In this document: positions 15,554 to 17,671 of the stretch, piece after piece
Position numbering within the stretch: position 1 is the stretch's first letter
Layout of the letters: each line of letters begins with the position of its first letter
Source: Paraprevotella sp.
GTDB taxonomy: Bacteria; Bacteroidota; Bacteroidia; Bacteroidales; Bacteroidaceae
DNA length: 17,671 nt
Direction: 5' to 3'
Assembly: GCA_017425765.1 (NCBI GenBank)
Contig: JAFOXE010000175.1
Coordinates: 1 to 17,671 of the forward strand
Made by a program: the position numbers and the translations under genes
Notes under the pieces: generated by a model
Told to the model about the DNA's origin: nothing
What the model saw: only the letters and a program-made list of their open reading frames with translations
The model's database searches: none

Positions 15554-17671
15554 ATGAGAAAAGCAAAAGCATTGGTATGTATGCTCGCATGGATGTTGAG
15601 CATTACATGGGCTGTGGCACAAACCACAGTGCAGGTGTACAAGCCGGGTAATCGTGCTACCACGCTCGAGAACGGCAAGAAGTACATGATTTACAACACG
15701 TGTTTCAATGGTAGCGAGGACCGCACCGGATTCTTGTACGACAGTGGTTCCGCTATTTGGCATTCAGGAGCTCGTGCCAAGAAACCGTTGACCTTTAAGA
15801 CTACCAACGAGGCTTATCTTTGGGAGGTGGTGACCACCGAGGACTCGGAATCTGGTAGTAAGTATTATATTAAGGCCAACAACGGAGGCTTCGTAAATGC
15901 ATCTGGTAAAACCAACAATGCTACTGCAGAGGGAAGCGAGTTGTACATTCAAAGCTGGCCTACATCAAAGGCCCCTAAGGCCGGAGTGAAGAGTGAGGAT
16001 GCCACACAAACCGTTATCGAAAATGCCAACATTGGCAACGATGTGTTTACCATTTGCGGTACTTCTGTTACCTCAAACGGACAAGCCAATGGTGCCGGCG
16101 ACTGCTGGAACGGTTCGGAGGTAGGCTCTTGGGCAAAATGGGCAAGTGCGCACCCTTATGCATTCTACGAGGTGGTGATAGAGGATGTGGAACTTGCAGA
16201 GGGTATGCCTATTCCCGGTCGTACCTACTTTATTTACTGCGACAACGACCAACCCCAATATTTCTATAATGACAATGGTGCGTTGAAGGTGAACAACGAT
16301 CCTAACTTTGCATGGGACGCAGCTTACTTGTTCGAATGTTTCTACGACGGTCAGTATTTCCAATTCAAAAACCGTAAGGGTAAGTACTTTTGGTTCAACT
16401 GGGCAAACAAATCTGACGCTACCCTTAGTGATAATCCTTTCAATTTTATCGTAAATACAAGTGCGGCTAAGGTTAAGGGAAATGTAACTCTACAAAATAC
16501 AGGAGGTACTTATTTTGTAATGAGAGAGAACAACAACTTTGATCGTTCTTCTGCTACTTACGATAAGAATACTACAGGTAATTGTACCGACTTCGTATTT
16601 GTGGAATACGGATGGCCCGCAGATGGCGAAACCTATTACATCTATAGCGACACCTACTACGAAGGGGCCTATGTAAATCGTTTCTTCTATGCCGACGGTA
16701 ATAACCTACGCACCCAGACCAACGGAAGCGTTGCCGACAACTTCAAATGGACATGTAAGGTAAATGGAGAGTACTATACCTTCCAAAATGGGGCCGGAAA
16801 ATATCTATCTCATAAGGGCGTGAGCGATACCCCTTACAATTTCCAAATCAACAAAACGGCACCAACCCATGATATTGCTGCCACCTTGTTCTCTGTGAAA
16901 GACGCAAAATATTTCGTGGTGCAGAACAGCAATGGTGCATTTAATCAAGCGGATATAACCTACAATCAAGTAACGGAGGATTATTGTACCGACTTCGTGT
17001 TCATCCCGGCTAAGGGCGTTACCTGTTTGACCGTACAAGCACCTGCCAAGGTGAGCGGAACTGCCACATGGAACGGCGAAACCAAGGCTTTGCCGGCTTC
17101 GTGGTTCATAACTCCTTCTGCTCAAATCAACAACACCACGTTGACAGTTAATAGTTACACCTACGATTTGCAAGGCTTGTATCTGGGCGAAACGCCATTG
17201 GGCACTTCTGCTACAGTCGGTCGTCCTACCGAGGAGAATACCGTCATCGAGGCTCGATTCGCTCCCAACATTTTCTCCGCCCAATACGGCGACAAGTGGG
17301 TGCGCCTTCAAAATGTGAGCAACAAGAGCTATTGGGCTACTTTGGATCCGGCGGTGACCGAATTCGTAAACCGCCGCGGTAAGACGGCTACCCTCGACTA
17401 CAGCGACGAGGCACAACTATGGTGCTTGGTAGGAAACGCAGAGAGATTTGTGCTTTACAACAAAGCAGCAGGCAGCAATTATGCATTGGACGTACCCGGA
17501 AACTCTTATGGTAACGGAAGCGATGCCATGTTGACTTCAAACACTTCGGCCACTTGTAAGCTTAAAGAGCAAGACTTTGGCTACGCTTTATTGCCCACTT
17601 CAAGAAACAATAACGACTGGGGTATCAATATGTATGCCGGTGCAGGTGGTTACTTGGATTTGTATTCTACC
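15554..17671 (+). CDS. Large secreted protein with tandem beta-rich modules (N-terminal part, open at right edge)
   Basis: An uninterrupted frame of 706 codons runs to the end of the window without a stop, so the C-terminus is missing. It starts with a signal peptide (MRKAKALVCMLAWMLSITWAVA, cleavage before Q23). It then shows at least three related modules opening with a GxxYxIY strand: about 41-212 (NGKKYMIYN), 222-351 (GRTYFIYCDN) and 358-485 (GETYYIYSDT). The second and third each contain an F/Y-x-F-x-N-x-x-GKY segment and end in CTDFVF(V/I), 134 residues apart. A beta-sandwich-like linker (about 487-570) precedes a fourth region (from about 575) with GDKWVRLQN and FVLYNKAAGSNYAL, like N-terminal carbohydrate-binding parts of large Bacteroidales sialidases and glycosidases. 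I recognise no catalytic residues in the visible part, so the function is open; glycan binding is the best guess. It is likely exported by T9SS, but the deciding C-terminus lies outside the window. Confidence 0.8.
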   Translation, partial: MRKAKALVCMLAWMLSITWAVAQTTVQVYKPGNRATTLENGKKYMIYNTCFNGSEDRTGFLYDSGSAIWHSGARAKKPLTFKTTNEAYLWEVVTTEDSESGSKYYIKANNGGFVNASGKTNNATAEGSELYIQSWPTSKAPKAGVKSEDATQTVIENANIGNDVFTICGTSVTSNGQANGAGDCWNGSEVGSWAKWASAHPYAFYEVVIEDVELAEGMPIPGRTYFIYCDNDQPQYFYNDNGALKVNNDPNFAWDAAYLFECFYDGQYFQFKNRKGKYFWFNWANKSDATLSDNPFNFIVNTSAAKVKGNVTLQNTGGTYFVMRENNNFDRSSATYDKNTTGNCTDFVFVEYGWPADGETYYIYSDTYYEGAYVNRFFYADGNNLRTQTNGSVADNFKWTCKVNGEYYTFQNGAGKYLSHKGVSDTPYNFQINKTAPTHDIAATLFSVKDAKYFVVQNSNGAFNQADITYNQVTEDYCTDFVFIPAKGVTCLTVQAPAKVSGTATWNGETKALPASWFITPSAQINNTTLTVNSYTYDLQGLYLGETPLGTSATVGRPTEENTVIEARFAPNIFSAQYGDKWVRLQNVSNKSYWATLDPAVTEFVNRRGKTATLDYSDEAQLWCLVGNAERFVLYNKAAGSNYALDVPGNSYGNGSDAMLTSNTSATCKLKEQDFGYALLPTSRNNNDWGINMYAGAGGYLDLYST

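Noticed and set aside
16805..17416. Minus-strand frame of 203 codons opposite the right-edge protein
   Set aside because: The plus-strand frame is continuous with a signal peptide and internal repeats. The antisense product shows no domain.

Overview
The window looks like a chromosomal segment from an anaerobic Bacteroidales bacterium, most likely Prevotellaceae or a close relative. I cannot fix the genus. The signs are: Bacteroidetes-type promoters (TAnnTTTG at -7, some with TTTG/TTG about 20 nt upstream); A-rich leaders with almost no Shine-Dalgarno sequences; a split two-gene methylmalonyl-CoA mutase; a type IX secretion (T9SS) PorE-like lipoprotein; and a secreted protein with a T9SS-type C-terminal sorting domain. 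There are eight protein genes. The last is open at the right edge. I found no tRNA, rRNA, CRISPR array, insertion sequence or phage gene.

Layout. Positions 1-5075, all on the minus strand: a divergent low-molecular-weight phosphotyrosine phosphatase-like gene (68-559), a strong terminator (718-760), then a probable two-gene operon read as topB (DNA topoisomerase III) followed by a porE-like lipoprotein gene (TPR, PD40 propeller, regulatory-like domain, OmpA). Positions 5076-8894, minus strand: one 1252-residue secreted multidomain protein with its own promoter and terminator. It has a BNR_4 propeller, two LamG-like domains, a bacterial Ig-like domain, a jelly-roll, a helical stretch and a T9SS tail. 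Positions 9109-13322, minus strand: mutA-mutB in a translationally coupled operon with a textbook promoter and terminator. Positions 13363-15180, plus strand: a divergently transcribed AspT/YidE-family transporter ending at a 19-bp perfect hairpin. Positions 15181-15553 hold an unusual non-coding stretch: a degenerate 23-bp tandem repeat, a G8 tract at the -33 position of a promoter, and a leader of about 130 nt. This stretch precedes a large secreted protein of repeated beta-rich modules that runs off the right edge.

How the genes fit together. MutAB interconverts succinyl-CoA and methylmalonyl-CoA, the B12-dependent step of the succinate-propionate fermentation route. The PorE-like lipoprotein would anchor the T9SS machinery to peptidoglycan. 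The BNR_4/LamG protein carries a tail typical of T9SS cargo, and the right-edge protein may be another cargo, but its C-terminus is outside the window. The most interesting leads are: the BNR_4 protein, which keeps a His/His/Tyr/Arg set resembling that of ulvan lyases PL24/PL25; the 23-bp repeat and poly-G tract ahead of the modular surface protein; the phosphatase-like protein without its catalytic signature; and two cysteine clusters inside MutA.
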